Of a stretch of DNA of 64,000 nucleotides, positions 51,121 to 60,295 are shown piece after piece. Position numbers and translations under genes: made by a program. Below the pieces are notes generated by a model. The model was not told where the DNA came from. It saw only the letters and a program-made list of their open reading frames with translations, and ran no database searches. Positions within the stretch are counted from its first letter, which is position 1; each line of letters starts with the position of its first letter. Origin of the DNA: an uncultured Clostridia bacterium (lineage in GTDB: Bacteria > Bacillota > Clostridia > Christensenellales > Aristaeellaceae); the NCBI GenBank assembly GCA_934647235.1, contig CAKUFG010000001.1, positions 77,732-141,731 on the forward strand, given 5' to 3'.

Positions 51121-52257
51121 TTAATACAGATGATACGCCTGCTTGCGCGCGGCGAAGGCCGCAGCCTCGCGCTCGGCGCAGGCCAGCCAGTCCTCCACCG
51201 GCCAATCCGCATTTTCAAACAGCCGATGCCCGGCCAGCTTGGACAGGAAGGGCATGTCCCCCTCCCGCAGCGGCGGCAGCAGGCTGAAATGCTTGGGATA
51301 CAGCTCCCGGATCAGCGCCAGCAGCTGCATGCCCAATGCTACCGGCTGCACGCGATGCGCGTCCGTCACGTGCAGATGCATGCCGCCGCACATCTCCCCT
51401 GCGTATTTGGACGCGCTGGGCGTAAAGTACAGGGGCGTTGCGATCACGCCTGGCAGCTTCATGGCGTTAAACCGCGCGGTCAGCGTTTCCGCGTCGATAT
51501 ACGGCGCACCCAGGATGGCAAAGGGATCAGCCGTGCCGCGACCCTCGGAGCAATTGACCCCTTCCAGCATGCAGATGCCCGGATACAGCAGCGCCGTCTC
51601 AAAGCGCGGCATGGCCAGGCTGGGCATCACCCACACCTTGTTCAGCTCCGGAAACAGCGCGTGCCGGTTCCACCCCAAGCACGGAATCACCTGCAGATCG
51701 CACCCCAGGTCCCGCTCGTGATTGACCATCAGCGCAAATTCCCCGCAGGTCAGCCCGTAGCGCAGCGGAATATCATAGCAGCCGACAAAGCTGCGCGTAT
51801 CGGGCCGCAGCAGCATGCCCTCCGCCGTATCGCCCAAGGGATTGGGCCGATCCAGCACGATCAGCCGCTTGCCGTGCCGGGCGCAGTCCTCCAGCAGAAT
51901 CTGCAGCGTAGAAATAAAGGTGTAGCATCGCGCGCCTACATCCTGGATGTCATACGCCAGGATATCAAAGGCCTCGCAGGCTTCCTCGCTCAGATGGTGG
52001 GAAGCATCCTTGCCGTACAGGCTGGCTACGGGCAGCCCGCTGGGGCCGTCCACCGCATTTTCAAAGGCTTCACCCGCGCCCTTATCGCCGCGCACGCCGT
52101 GCTCGGGCGCAAGCAGCAATTGCAGGCTGCATACCTCCCGCAGCCGTTCGATGGTCGATTGCAGGCCCGACGTGCGCCCGGAGGGCGACGTGGCCAGCGC
52201 CACGCGGCCGTTCAGCAGCCGTGCATACTGGCCGATGCGGTCAACGCCGTATTCCAT
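51121..52257 (-). CDS. namZ: NamZ-like exo-beta-N-acetylmuramidase (DUF1343)
   Basis: 378-residue DUF1343 protein, the family of NamZ, which removes terminal N-acetylmuramic acid from peptidoglycan fragments. The family signatures LLAPEHGVRGDKGAG, DIQDVGARCYTFISTL and VLDRPNPLG are clear, as is NCSEGRGT later. There is no signal peptide, so it would act in the cytoplasm on imported fragments. No murQ or NAG-handling gene is adjacent. ATG at 52257 is weakly preceded by GGGGAA. Its promoter interlocks with that of the divergent gene. Confidence 0.88.
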   Translation of the reverse strand: MEYGVDRIGQYARLLNGRVALATSPSGRTSGLQSTIERLREVCSLQLLLAPEHGVRGDKGAGEAFENAVDGPSGLPVASLYGKDASHHLSEEACEAFDILAYDIQDVGARCYTFISTLQILLEDCARHGKRLIVLDRPNPLGDTAEGMLLRPDTRSFVGCYDIPLRYGLTCGEFALMVNHERDLGCDLQVIPCLGWNRHALFPELNKVWVMPSLAMPRFETALLYPGICMLEGVNCSEGRGTADPFAILGAPYIDAETLTARFNAMKLPGVIATPLYFTPSASKYAGEMCGGMHLHVTDAHRVQPVALGMQLLALIRELYPKHFSLLPPLREGDMPFLSKLAGHRLFENADWPVEDWLACAEREAAAFAARKQAYHLY

Positions 52258-52276
52258 CCATCATTCCCCGCCTTCA

Positions 52277-52305
52277 TTTACATTTTCGCTTTTTTATTGT
52301 ATAAT
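52277..52305 (+). promoter_or_regulatory. Promoter for the nucleotidyltransferase-tmcAL operon
   Basis: TTTACA and TATAAT with a 17-base spacer. Its -10 box overlaps the -10 box of the opposing namZ promoter. Confidence 0.7.
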
Positions 52306-52324
52306 AGATCCATCAAATTTACAA
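52296..52324 (-). promoter_or_regulatory. Promoter for namZ
   Basis: Minus strand TTGTAA and TACAAT with a 17-base spacer. It shares bases 52300-52301 with the plus-strand -10 box. Confidence 0.6.
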
Positions 52325-52348
52325 CCCGCTGCTTTGAGGAGGATTTGC

Positions 52349-53272
52349 ATGTCTACCACCCTGGTCATCATGGCCGCCGGGCTTGGCAGCCGATACGGCG
52401 GCAACAAGCAGACCGAAGGCATCGGCCCCAACCATGAAATGCTGATGGAATACTCTCTGTTCGACGCGGTGCGCGCGGGCTTTGATAAGGTTGTCTTTAT
52501 TATCAAACCGGAAATGGAGCCGCTGATCGAGGCGCTTTGCGGTGAGCTTGTGCGCTCCTGCCGCACCAAATCGGGCCGCGCGCTTGAGGTGCACTACGCT
52601 GTGCAGGATTTCACCTCGCTGCCCGGCTTCTACGCCGTGCCCGCCGGGCGCGTAAAGCCCTTCGGCACCGTGCATGCCGCGCTGTGCGCCCGTCCCTATG
52701 TGCACGAGCCCTTTGCCATTATCAACGCCGATGATTATTACGGCGTGGACGCCTTCGCCGTGATGCACGACTGCCTGTCCGCCCTGCCTGCCAACGAGGC
52801 CGCCATGGTGGGCTATCGGCTCAAGAACACCGTCAGCGAATACGGCAGCGTCACCCGCGGCGTATGCACGCTGAAAAAAGGCCAGCTGGCCAGCATCAAG
52901 GAAACCTATAAAATCACCCTGTTCCCGGACGGCACCATCCGCGATACCGCCACGGACAGCGCGGGCGTGCTGCTGCCGCCGGACGCACTGGTATCGATGA
53001 ATTTCTGGGGGTATCTGCCCACGATCTTTGACGATATGCAGTCCGCGTTCGAGGATTTTCTGCATGCCCTTGCGCCCGATGATATCAAGAGCGAATACGT
53101 GCTGCCCAGCATGATGGATCAGCTGATGCGCGCGGGCAAGCTGCGCGTGCGCGTGCTGTCCACCAACGCCGTGTGGTTCGGCATGACCTATCCGCAGGAT
53201 AAGCCGCTGGTGCAGCAATCGCTGCTTAAGCTGCATGAGCAGGGCGTTTACCCGCCCACACTGCTGGGATAA
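52349..53272 (+). CDS. Sugar-nucleotidyltransferase-like protein
   Basis: 307-residue protein with a GT-A-type nucleotidyl transferase core. The nucleotide-binding loop MAAGLGSRYGGNKQ starts at residue 8, and the metal-binding NADDYYG lies near residue 127. The start resembles glucose-1-phosphate thymidylyl/uridylyl transferases, but the C-terminal half is unlike standard RfbA or GalU, so the sugar and nucleotide are not assigned. ATG at 52349 follows GAGGAGG. tmcAL begins two bases after its stop. Confidence 0.85.
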   Translation: MSTTLVIMAAGLGSRYGGNKQTEGIGPNHEMLMEYSLFDAVRAGFDKVVFIIKPEMEPLIEALCGELVRSCRTKSGRALEVHYAVQDFTSLPGFYAVPAGRVKPFGTVHAALCARPYVHEPFAIINADDYYGVDAFAVMHDCLSALPANEAAMVGYRLKNTVSEYGSVTRGVCTLKKGQLASIKETYKITLFPDGTIRDTATDSAGVLLPPDALVSMNFWGYLPTIFDDMQSAFEDFLHALAPDDIKSEYVLPSMMDQLMRAGKLRVRVLSTNAVWFGMTYPQDKPLVQQSLLKLHEQGVYPPTLLG

Positions 53273-53274
53273 GC

Positions 53275-54438
53275 ATGGCCGGCGTCATTGCGGAGTATGA
53301 TCCGCTGCACAACGGCCATGCGTGGCACCTGGCGCAGGCGCGCGCGGCAAGTGGGGATGAGCCGACCGTCGTGGTCATGAGCTGCTGCTTTACCCAGCGC
53401 GGCATGCCCGCCATGCTGTCGCCCCATGCGCGGGCCGAAATGGCGCTGCGCGCGGGCGCGGATATCGTGCTGGGGCTGCCTGCATCCTTTTCCGTGTGCG
53501 AGGCCGAGCGCTTCGCGCTGGGCGGCGTTTCCATTTTAGCGCGCACTGGGCTGGTTCATAGCCTGAGCTTTGGCGTTGAGCCGGGCAACGAGGCCTGCAT
53601 CCTGCCCGCCGCGCAGCTATTGGAAGCGCCCGACAGCGCCTTTCAGGCCGCGCTGCGCAAGGGGCTGGACCAAGGCCTGCCCTTTCCCCGCGCGCAGGGA
53701 GAGGCGCTGGCCGCGCGCCTGGGGCTGCCGCCCGATTGCCTGGCCGCGCCCAATACCGTGCTGGCCATCTGCTATGCCCGCGCCAATCTGCGGCTGAACG
53801 CAGGGCTGGCGCTGCACCCCATTCCCCGGCGCGGCGCATATCATGCCGATACGCTGCCCGATGAAAACGAAACCGCTCTGCCCTCCGCCACCGCCGTGCG
53901 CGCAGCCATCCTGCAACATGCCTGGCCCGGCGTTCAGCGCGCCATGCCGGCGGCCGCCTATGCCATTCTGCAGCGCGAAGCGGCGCAGAACCGTCTGCAT
54001 CGTCCGGACGCGCTGGATGCGCTGCTGCGCTGGACGCTGCGCAGCGGGCACGATTTTTCGCAGCTTCCCGGCCTGTCCGAGGGGCTTGAGAACCGTCTGC
54101 CGCTGGGTGCGGATGCGCTGACGCGCGAAGGCATGGTGCAGTCCATCCGCAGCAAGCGCTATCCCTATGCGCGCATCAGCCGCCTGCTCACCCATGCGCT
54201 GCTGGATACGCACGCCCAGGCGCTGTCCCTCCTGCCGCAATATGCCTATCTGCTGGGCTTCAAGCGCGAATACTCATCGCTGCTGCGCCAAGCGCAGAAT
54301 CTGCCCCTGCTGCCGCGGCTGAAGCCGCAGGATCGGCTGCCCGAGCAATTGCTGGACGCACGGGCATGGGAGCTTTGGGCGCTGGGCACGGGTCAGCCCT
54401 TTGGCGCGCTGTATCGCTGCCAGCCCGTCATTCTGTAA
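53275..54438 (+). CDS. tmcAL: tRNA(Met) cytidine acetate ligase TmcAL
   Basis: 387-residue TmcAL, which uses acetate and ATP to make N4-acetylcytidine at the wobble base of elongator tRNA-Met. The nucleotidylyl transferase motif AEYDPLHNGHAWHL (HxGH) opens the protein. SCCFTQRGMPAMLSPHARAEMAL and the later SIRSKRYPYARISRLLTHALL, the tRNA-binding end, are typical. The start is the ATG just after the previous stop, with only a weak GGGATAAG before it. Confidence 0.92.
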   Translation: MAGVIAEYDPLHNGHAWHLAQARAASGDEPTVVVMSCCFTQRGMPAMLSPHARAEMALRAGADIVLGLPASFSVCEAERFALGGVSILARTGLVHSLSFGVEPGNEACILPAAQLLEAPDSAFQAALRKGLDQGLPFPRAQGEALAARLGLPPDCLAAPNTVLAICYARANLRLNAGLALHPIPRRGAYHADTLPDENETALPSATAVRAAILQHAWPGVQRAMPAAAYAILQREAAQNRLHRPDALDALLRWTLRSGHDFSQLPGLSEGLENRLPLGADALTREGMVQSIRSKRYPYARISRLLTHALLDTHAQALSLLPQYAYLLGFKREYSSLLRQAQNLPLLPRLKPQDRLPEQLLDARAWELWALGTGQPFGALYRCQPVIL

Positions 54439-54495
54439 AAATTGCCTGATACGCCCTGCCCCTTCCCGGCAGGGCTGTACTTTTTTGCACCGTTA

Positions 54496-54504
54496 TGGTA
54501 TACT
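54496..54504 (+). promoter_or_regulatory. Extended -10 promoter for dacF
   Basis: TGGTATACT is an extended -10 element. No good -35 box is seen 17 bases upstream. Confidence 0.45.
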
Positions 54505-54538
54505 ATATCGGTATTTACTTCGAAGGAGGAGCCTGCGG

Positions 54539-55951
54539 ATGTTCAAACGCCTGGTGTGTATGCTGCTGACCGTGCTGACGCTTGCCGTCTGCGTGTGCCC
54601 GGCAGCGCTGGCCTCCGCTGCCTCCGGATACGACAGCAGCCATCCAGAGCGCCTGAACGATATGGATCTGGATGCATCTGCAGCCATCCTGATCGAGGCC
54701 AACAGCGGCATGGTGGTATATGAAAAGAACGCCGACGTGCGCATGTACCCCGCCTCCACCACCAAGATATTGACCACCTACCTGGCCCTGCTGATGGGCA
54801 ATCTGGAGGACACCGTCACCACCAGCGCAACCGCGCTGCAGCTGGAGGACAAGGCCTCGGTTATCCCCCTGTCCGAGGGCGAGCAGCTTCCGCTGGAAAA
54901 CCTGTTGTACGCCACGATGGTAAAATCCGGTAACGACGGCGCCAATGTGATCGCCGAAAGCATCAGCGGCAGCATCTACGGCTTTGCCGAGCTGATGAAT
55001 CAGTATGCGGCCTCCATCGGCTGCACCAACACGCATTTTGTCAATCCCAGCGGCCTGCACGACGATAACCACTACACCACGGCGCGCGACATGGCCACCA
55101 TCGCCCGCGAGGCAATGCAGGATGAAACCTTCCGCAATATCGCCTCCACTACCACCTACGCCCTGCCCCGCACCAATATGCACGGCTCCCGCCGCCTGGA
55201 TTCCCGAATGGCCGAGCTGTTTGGCTCCGAAAGCGCTTATTATCCTGCCGCCAACGGCATCAAGACCGGCTATACCTCCAAAGCGGGCTACTGCTTTGTC
55301 GGCTCCGCCACAAAGAACGGCGTCACCTTTATCTCCGTTGTTTTCAAGTGCGGCAGCTATGCCAAATGCTGGAGCGATACCAAACGACTGATGGAGTACG
55401 GCTTTACCCAGTATGTCAGCACCAGCGTGGCCGAGCTGTACGCCATGAGCCCCAAGGTGCTGGAAATTTCCAAATACGATCTAAGCGATCCGCAGCTGGG
55501 CAAGCTGGAGCTGTCGCTGAACAAGCTGAGCGACTCCACCAACGATACCATCGTCACCCTGCAGTCCCGCCTGGACTACCTGTCCAGCAACTTTAACGAC
55601 CTGGTCGCCATCGAATATGTGCATGATCCTGTCGCGCCCATCACGGCGGGCGAGGTCATGGCTACCCTGACCTACTACCCCGAGGAGGGCGAACCCATCG
55701 AATACGAGCTGGTGGCCTCCCGCAGCGTATCCCGCCGCGTGCTGGATTTCCCCTCGCTGGACGAGCTGATTGCCGATACGCTCAACGATCCCAATCCTTT
55801 CCCGCGCTTCACGGTTGAAATCTTCCTGTTTCTGGCGGCCGTGGCTGCGGTGATCTGGGGCCTCGTCAAGGGTGTCAAGCGCCTGATGGGCTTCCGCAGC
55901 AAGAAGCCGCGCCGCAAGGCCGTAAAGCCGATTTCGCGGTATTATCGTTAA
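54539..55951 (+). CDS. dacF: D-alanyl-D-alanine carboxypeptidase (DacF/PBP5-like)
   Basis: 470-residue serine-type D,D-carboxypeptidase that removes the last D-Ala from muropeptides. A signal peptide (about residues 1-27) leads to the catalytic Ser73-Thr-Thr-Lys76, then Ser130-Gly-Asn132, then Lys242-Thr-Gly244. The PBP5-type C-terminal beta domain and a last membrane helix (about residues 420-442) with a very basic tail (SKKPRRKAVKP) anchor it. ATG at 54539 follows AAGGAGG. The substrate is the D-Ala-D-Ala made through ddl and the MurF-like ligase. Confidence 0.94.
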   Translation: MFKRLVCMLLTVLTLAVCVCPAALASAASGYDSSHPERLNDMDLDASAAILIEANSGMVVYEKNADVRMYPASTTKILTTYLALLMGNLEDTVTTSATALQLEDKASVIPLSEGEQLPLENLLYATMVKSGNDGANVIAESISGSIYGFAELMNQYAASIGCTNTHFVNPSGLHDDNHYTTARDMATIAREAMQDETFRNIASTTTYALPRTNMHGSRRLDSRMAELFGSESAYYPAANGIKTGYTSKAGYCFVGSATKNGVTFISVVFKCGSYAKCWSDTKRLMEYGFTQYVSTSVAELYAMSPKVLEISKYDLSDPQLGKLELSLNKLSDSTNDTIVTLQSRLDYLSSNFNDLVAIEYVHDPVAPITAGEVMATLTYYPEEGEPIEYELVASRSVSRRVLDFPSLDELIADTLNDPNPFPRFTVEIFLFLAAVAAVIWGLVKGVKRLMGFRSKKPRRKAVKPISRYYR

Positions 55952-55971
55952 AATGGATTTTCTAAAAACAC

Positions 55972-56012
55972 ACTGGGCGCGAAAAGCCAATCGCTTTCCG
56001 CGCCCGGTTTTT
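55972..56012. terminator. Bidirectional terminator between dacF and tetR
   Basis: ACTGGGCGCG and CGCGCCCGGT with T-runs on both outer sides. Confidence 0.85.
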
Positions 56013-56013
56013 A

Positions 56014-56577
56014 TTATTGAATAGCTGCCGGCAGCGTGCTGCGCAGCAGGCGCTCCACATAGGATACCACCTTTTCTCGGCTTCGGGCCTGCGGATGAAT
56101 GATGTAATCCAGCAGCGTGCCGGCAATGGCCTCGGCATAAAAAGCGCACATAAACGACCTGTAATCCGGATCCAGCTCCACCCCCTGCTTGTGCGCGCCC
56201 TGATTGATCAAAGCGCCCAGGCAGGATACAAAATCCAGATAAAGAAAACGCTTCAGCCCCGCCTGGCCTATGGCGTTATAAGCGTTTGTCAGCAGATACT
56301 GATTGTTTTCCACATAATCCAGCACAAAATTGACGACCTCGTGATAATCCATCATCAGGTCGTATTGTTTGATGATTTCAACGGCTTCCGCCTCAACCAT
56401 CCGCTTGAACAGCGCGTAAATATCCTCAAAATGATAATAAAAACAATTGCGGTTCACGCCGCACTCGGAAACCAGTTCACGAACGGTGATCTTATTGATG
56501 GGCTTTACAGCCATCAGCTTTTTCAGCGCTGCGGCAAGCTCGCGCTTGGTTGAAAGGGCCATTTCCTTTTGCTTCAT
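56014..56577 (-). CDS. TetR/AcrR family regulator of the MMPL operon
   Basis: 187-residue TetR-type regulator. The HTH is in INKITVRELVSECGVNRNCFYYHFEDIYALFK (about residues 27-58), and the C-terminal part is the TetR_C_8-like domain common in clostridial regulators. It is divergent from the MMPL exporter operon. An inverted repeat (56663-56702) lies in the shared region, so it probably represses that operon. AAGGAAG precedes the ATG; a later ATG five codons in is also possible. Confidence 0.9.
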   Translation of the reverse strand: MKQKEMALSTKRELAAALKKLMAVKPINKITVRELVSECGVNRNCFYYHFEDIYALFKRMVEAEAVEIIKQYDLMMDYHEVVNFVLDYVENNQYLLTNAYNAIGQAGLKRFLYLDFVSCLGALINQGAHKQGVELDPDYRSFMCAFYAEAIAGTLLDYIIHPQARSREKVVSYVERLLRSTLPAAIQ

Positions 56578-56612
56578 ACCATTTCTTCCTTCTTAGAAAA
56601 ATTCCCCCTATT

Positions 56613-56641
56613 ATTTTAACCGTTATAGCCTTGCGCTGCAA
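56613..56641 (-). promoter_or_regulatory. Promoter for tetR (MMPL locus)
   Basis: Minus strand TTGCAG and TAAAAT with a 17-base spacer. Confidence 0.6.
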
Positions 56642-56662
56642 TAGGCAGAATCAGGCATTTGC

Positions 56663-56702
56663 CCAGCGTTTTGCCCCGCAGGAAATTAAGTTAAAACGCT
56701 GG
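56663..56702. promoter_or_regulatory. Inverted-repeat operator between tetR and the MMPL operon
   Basis: CCAGCGTTTT (56663-56672) and AAAACGCTGG (56693-56702) are perfect complements, 20 bases apart. They lie between the two divergent promoters. Confidence 0.6.
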
Positions 56703-56723
56703 ACAAATTGCTTGAATTATCCA

Positions 56724-56752
56724 TTTTTCTTTTTTTGCGCGCCCGTTATACT
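56724..56752 (+). promoter_or_regulatory. Promoter for the MMPL operon
   Basis: TATACT with a weak TTTTTC -35 box at 17 bases, followed by AAAGGAGG and the ATG at 56784. Confidence 0.5.
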
Positions 56753-56783
56753 ATGTCACGCATTGCGAAAGGAGGCTATGCCC

Positions 56784-57113
56784 ATGGCAAGCGCAGCAAA
56801 GACGCTCTCCGCGCCCGAATCGCGAACCTATGATATTGAGCTGTCCACCCTGCTGGGCAAGCGAACCGGCAGCCTGGGGCTGCAGATTTCTGGAAAACAG
56901 TTTTCCGGCATTCTCCACCTGATGAAGGCCGAAAACCCCGTTCATGGTCATCTCTTGGAAGGCGGCATATGCCGCATCGCCGGCAGCATCCGCACCCGGA
57001 TGAACACCTATCCCTTTGAGGGCGAAGGGCTGCTTCTGCCCGAAAGCATTGAATTGCTGCTGCGCTGCGCAGGCTTAAGCCTGCCGCTTCGCGGAAGCAG
57101 AAAGGAGGAATAA
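56784..57113 (+). CDS. Small protein of unknown function before the MMPL exporter
   Basis: 109-residue, apparently soluble protein, rich in beta-prone stretches (YDIELSTLLGKRTGSLGLQISGKQFSGILHLM), with a repeated Leu/Gly pattern in its C-terminal half. I do not recognise a family. The start is the second of two in-frame ATGs, eight bases after AAAGGAGG; the first is too close. It is two bases before the exporter gene, with which it may work. Confidence 0.65.
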   Translation: MASAAKTLSAPESRTYDIELSTLLGKRTGSLGLQISGKQFSGILHLMKAENPVHGHLLEGGICRIAGSIRTRMNTYPFEGEGLLLPESIELLLRCAGLSLPLRGSRKEE

Positions 57114-57115
57114 CC

Positions 57116-59185
57116 ATGCATCATTTTTATCGTGCCACAACCCGGCGCCCCAAAACAGTCGTGCTGATTTTTGTATTGGTCGCGGTGTTCTGCGCGCTGT
57201 GTCAGCCATTGATCGCCGTCAACTACGACATGAACGACTATCTACTGCCGGACACTGCCTCCACGCTGGCACTGAACGCCATGGATGCGGAATACGACGG
57301 CGGCGTGCCCAACGCCCGCGTGATGGTCAAGAACGTCACCGTGCCCGAAGCCCTGTCCTACAAGCACGCGCTGGAAGCCATCAACGGCGTGACCAGCGTA
57401 ACCTGGCTGGACGATGCGTCCAGCGTGGAGCAGCCGCTGGAAACGCTGGATCAGGATACCGTGTCCAGCTATTATCAGGATGGCGCGGCGCTGTTTTCCG
57501 TCACCATTGCCGACGATCAGCGCATCGCCGCCGTGGACGCCATCCGCGCGCTGATCGGCAATGACAACGCCATGAGCGGCTCGGCCGTGTCCACCGCCGT
57601 GGCAACCACCAGCACCGTATCGCAGATTCAAATCATCTCCGCAGCGGCGGTGGCCTTCGTGCTGCTGATCCTGGTTTTGACCACCACCTCCTGGCTGGAG
57701 CCGCTGATCGTGCTGGGCAGTCTGGGCGTGGCCATCCTGATCAACAGCGGCAGCAACCTGATCTTCGGCGAAATCTCGTTCGTATCCAACGCGGCAGGCA
57801 GCATATTGCAGCTGGCGGTATCGCTGGACTATTCCATCTTCCTGCTGCATCGCTTTGAGGAATGCCGCAAGGAAACGCCCGATCCGCGCGATGCCATGGT
57901 CGAAGCGCTGTGCAAATCCACCATGTCCATCCTGTCCAGCGGCCTGACCACCGTGATCGGCTTTCTGGCGCTGTGCCTGATGCAGTTCCAGATTGGGCCG
58001 GATATGGGCCTGGTGCTGGGCAAGGGCGTGGCGGTCAGCCTGATCACCGTGTTCATCTTCTCCCCCTCGCTGATCCTGCTGTTCCATCATCTGCTGAAAA
58101 AGACGCGCCACCGCTCGTTCATGCCGTCGTTTCATGGGCTGGGCAAGTGCGTCACGCGGCTGATGATCCCCGTGCTGCTGATCCTGCTGATCATGGTTGT
58201 CCCCGCCTATCTGGGATCGAATCAAAACAGCTATTATTATGGCTCGTCTCATATTTTCGGGCCCGAAACGCAGCTGGGCGCGGATATCGAAGCCATTGAG
58301 GCCGTGTTCGGCAAGAGCGACACCTATGTGCTGATGGTGCTCCGCGGCAACGCAGCGCGGGAAAAGGAGCTGTCCGCCGCGCTCAAGGAGCTGCCGCAGG
58401 TCAGCAGCATCCTGTCCTATGTGGACAACGCAGGCAGCGTCATCCCCACCGAGTACGTGGAAAAGGACACCCTGTCCAAGCTGATTTCAGATCATTACAG
58501 CCGCCTGGTGCTGTCCGTCAAGGCCGATCTGTAGGGCGATACGGCGTTCAGCCTGGTAGCCCGCGTGCGCGAAATCGCCGAGCGCTATTATCCCGGAGAG
58601 TGGCTGCTGGCGGGCGAAGGCGTAAGCACCTGCGACATGAAGGAAGCCGTCATCTCGGATATGGCCAAGGTCAACCTCATCGCCATCGCGGCGGTGTTCA
58701 TCGTGCTGCTGCTTTCGTTCAAGTCCTTTTCGCTGCCGGTCATCCTGGTGCTGGCCATCGAGGCGGGCATCTGGATCAACACGGCAATTCCGTACTTCAC
58801 GAACCAGAGCGTGTTCTACATTTCTTATCTGATTATCACCTCCATCCAACTGGGCGCGACGGTGGACTACGCCATCCTGTTCACCGACCGGTATACGGAG
58901 TTCCGCCGCACCCTGCCCAAGAAGCAAGCCATCGTGCAGACCGTTTCGTCCGTCACCGTTTCCATCCTCACATCGGGCCTGACGCTGACGGTGGTGGGCT
59001 TCCTGATGGGCTATATCTCCACCCACGGCCTGCTCAGTCAGCTGGGCTTTTTCCTGGGGCGCGGCGCGCTGCTCTCCATGGTCATCGTGCTCTTTGCCCT
59101 GCCGGGCATGCTGTATCTGCTGGACGGTCTGATTGAGCGCACCACCAAGGGCGCTGTGTTTGTAAAGAAAGGAGCAGAAAAATGA
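57116..59185 (+). pseudogene. MMPL/RND-type exporter with an in-frame TAG at codon 473
   Basis: Codes for an MMPL family transporter of about 689 codons. The first membrane helix lies at about residues 14-34, followed by an outer loop, then helices 2-6 with LDYSIFLLHRFEECR (about residue 240) and a seventh near 360. After a second outer loop the second half has VDYAILFTDRYTEFRR and the last five helices. Codon 473 (58532-58534) is TAG, within the second outer loop and with no frame change on either side. It is either a recent nonsense mutation, a sequencing error or read through. A GTG at 58565 could restart but has no ribosome site. Cargo of this family is lipid-like. Confidence 0.85.
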
Positions 59186-60234
59186 ATTTCAAAAAAAGCG
59201 TTTCGCTGGCGCTGGCCGTCACGCTGCTGGGCAGCAGCACCCTGGCCTTTGCCGATGGTAAAGAAGAAGTAATCTATGCCATGCTGAATGCGCAGGGGCA
59301 GGTAGACGGCCTGTGTGCCGTCAACATTTTCGAGGGCGGCGATATTGTTGATTATGGCGATTATGCCTCCGTCCATCCGCTGAACACCGAGGATCAGATC
59401 GCCTATGAAAACGGCGAGGTGCGCTTCCACAGCGACGCGCAGCGTGTATATTACCAGGGCAACCTGAACACCCGCGACCTGCCCTGGCTGTTCCAGCTTA
59501 CCTATCGGCTGGATGGGCAGGAGATCGCCGCCGGGGAGCTGGCAGGCAAGAGCGGTCACGTGGAAATCGAGCTGGATGTTCGCCAGAACCCTGCTTATCA
59601 GGGCGAGCTGTTCAAAAGCCATGCCTTGCAGATCAGCGCGTCGCTGGATACAGAAAAATGCCGCAATATCTCCGCCGAAGGCGCCACGCAGGCCAATGTA
59701 GGCACCAGCCGCCAGCTGAGCTACATCGTGCTGCCAAATACTGAGAAAAGCATCCTGATTTCCACCGACGCAGCAGATTTTGAGATGGACGCCATCTCCA
59801 TCAACGGCGTTCGGCTTTCGCTGGATATCGATGTAGATGACAGCGAATTGACCGAACAAACGGACAAAATCATCGATGCCGGCGTTAAGCTGGACAACGT
59901 GCAGAAATTCTATGACGGCCTGCAGGACTATACGAACGGCGTGAACGATCTGATGGACGGCGCGCAGGAAATGAAGGACGGCACGGGCGAGTTCCGCAGC
60001 GAAACGGCGGATATCAACGATACGATCAACGACAGAATCGACGATATGATCGCCAATAAAACCGGCTCCAACGTTTCGGTTTGCTCCTTCGTGGATGCAC
60101 GCAATACCGATGTGGACAATGTGCAGTTCGTCATTACCACGCCCGCCATTCGCGTAAGCACCGTGCATACGGAAGAAGCCGCGCAGCCCGAAAGTACAAG
60201 CATTCTTGATAAAATCCGCAATCTGTTCCGTTAA
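59182..60234 (+). CDS. Secreted MMPL-associated protein (YhgE/Pip-like partner)
   Basis: 350-residue exported protein with a signal peptide (about residues 1-24, cut after AFA). The body recalls clostridial proteins next to MMPL exporters: EEVIYAMLNAQGQVDGLCAVN, then VRFHSDAQRVYYQGNLNTRDLPWLFQLTYRLDGQEI, and LAGKSGHVEIELDV. A coiled region (ELTEQTDKIIDAGVKLDNVQKFYDGLQDYTNGVNDL) follows. It lacks the terminal membrane helix seen in longer relatives. Its ATG overlaps the exporter stop (ATGA), and a terminator follows, so it closes the operon. Confidence 0.75.
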   Translation: MNFKKSVSLALAVTLLGSSTLAFADGKEEVIYAMLNAQGQVDGLCAVNIFEGGDIVDYGDYASVHPLNTEDQIAYENGEVRFHSDAQRVYYQGNLNTRDLPWLFQLTYRLDGQEIAAGELAGKSGHVEIELDVRQNPAYQGELFKSHALQISASLDTEKCRNISAEGATQANVGTSRQLSYIVLPNTEKSILISTDAADFEMDAISINGVRLSLDIDVDDSELTEQTDKIIDAGVKLDNVQKFYDGLQDYTNGVNDLMDGAQEMKDGTGEFRSETADINDTINDRIDDMIANKTGSNVSVCSFVDARNTDVDNVQFVITTPAIRVSTVHTEEAAQPESTSILDKIRNLFR

Positions 60235-60252
60235 ATGCAAACGCATAAACAA

Positions 60253-60290
60253 GCGGCATAGCCGGTATATCCGACTATGCCGCAGTTTTT
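60253..60290 (+). terminator. Terminator of the MMPL operon
   Basis: GCGGCATAG and CTATGCCGC with a 13-base loop, followed by AGTTTTTATT. Confidence 0.85.
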
Positions 60291-60295
60291 ATTAT

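Noticed and set aside
58532..58534. Pyrrolysine or a changed genetic code at the TAG codon
   Set aside because: MMPL proteins are not known to carry pyrrolysine, and TAG ends other genes here, so mutation or error is simpler.
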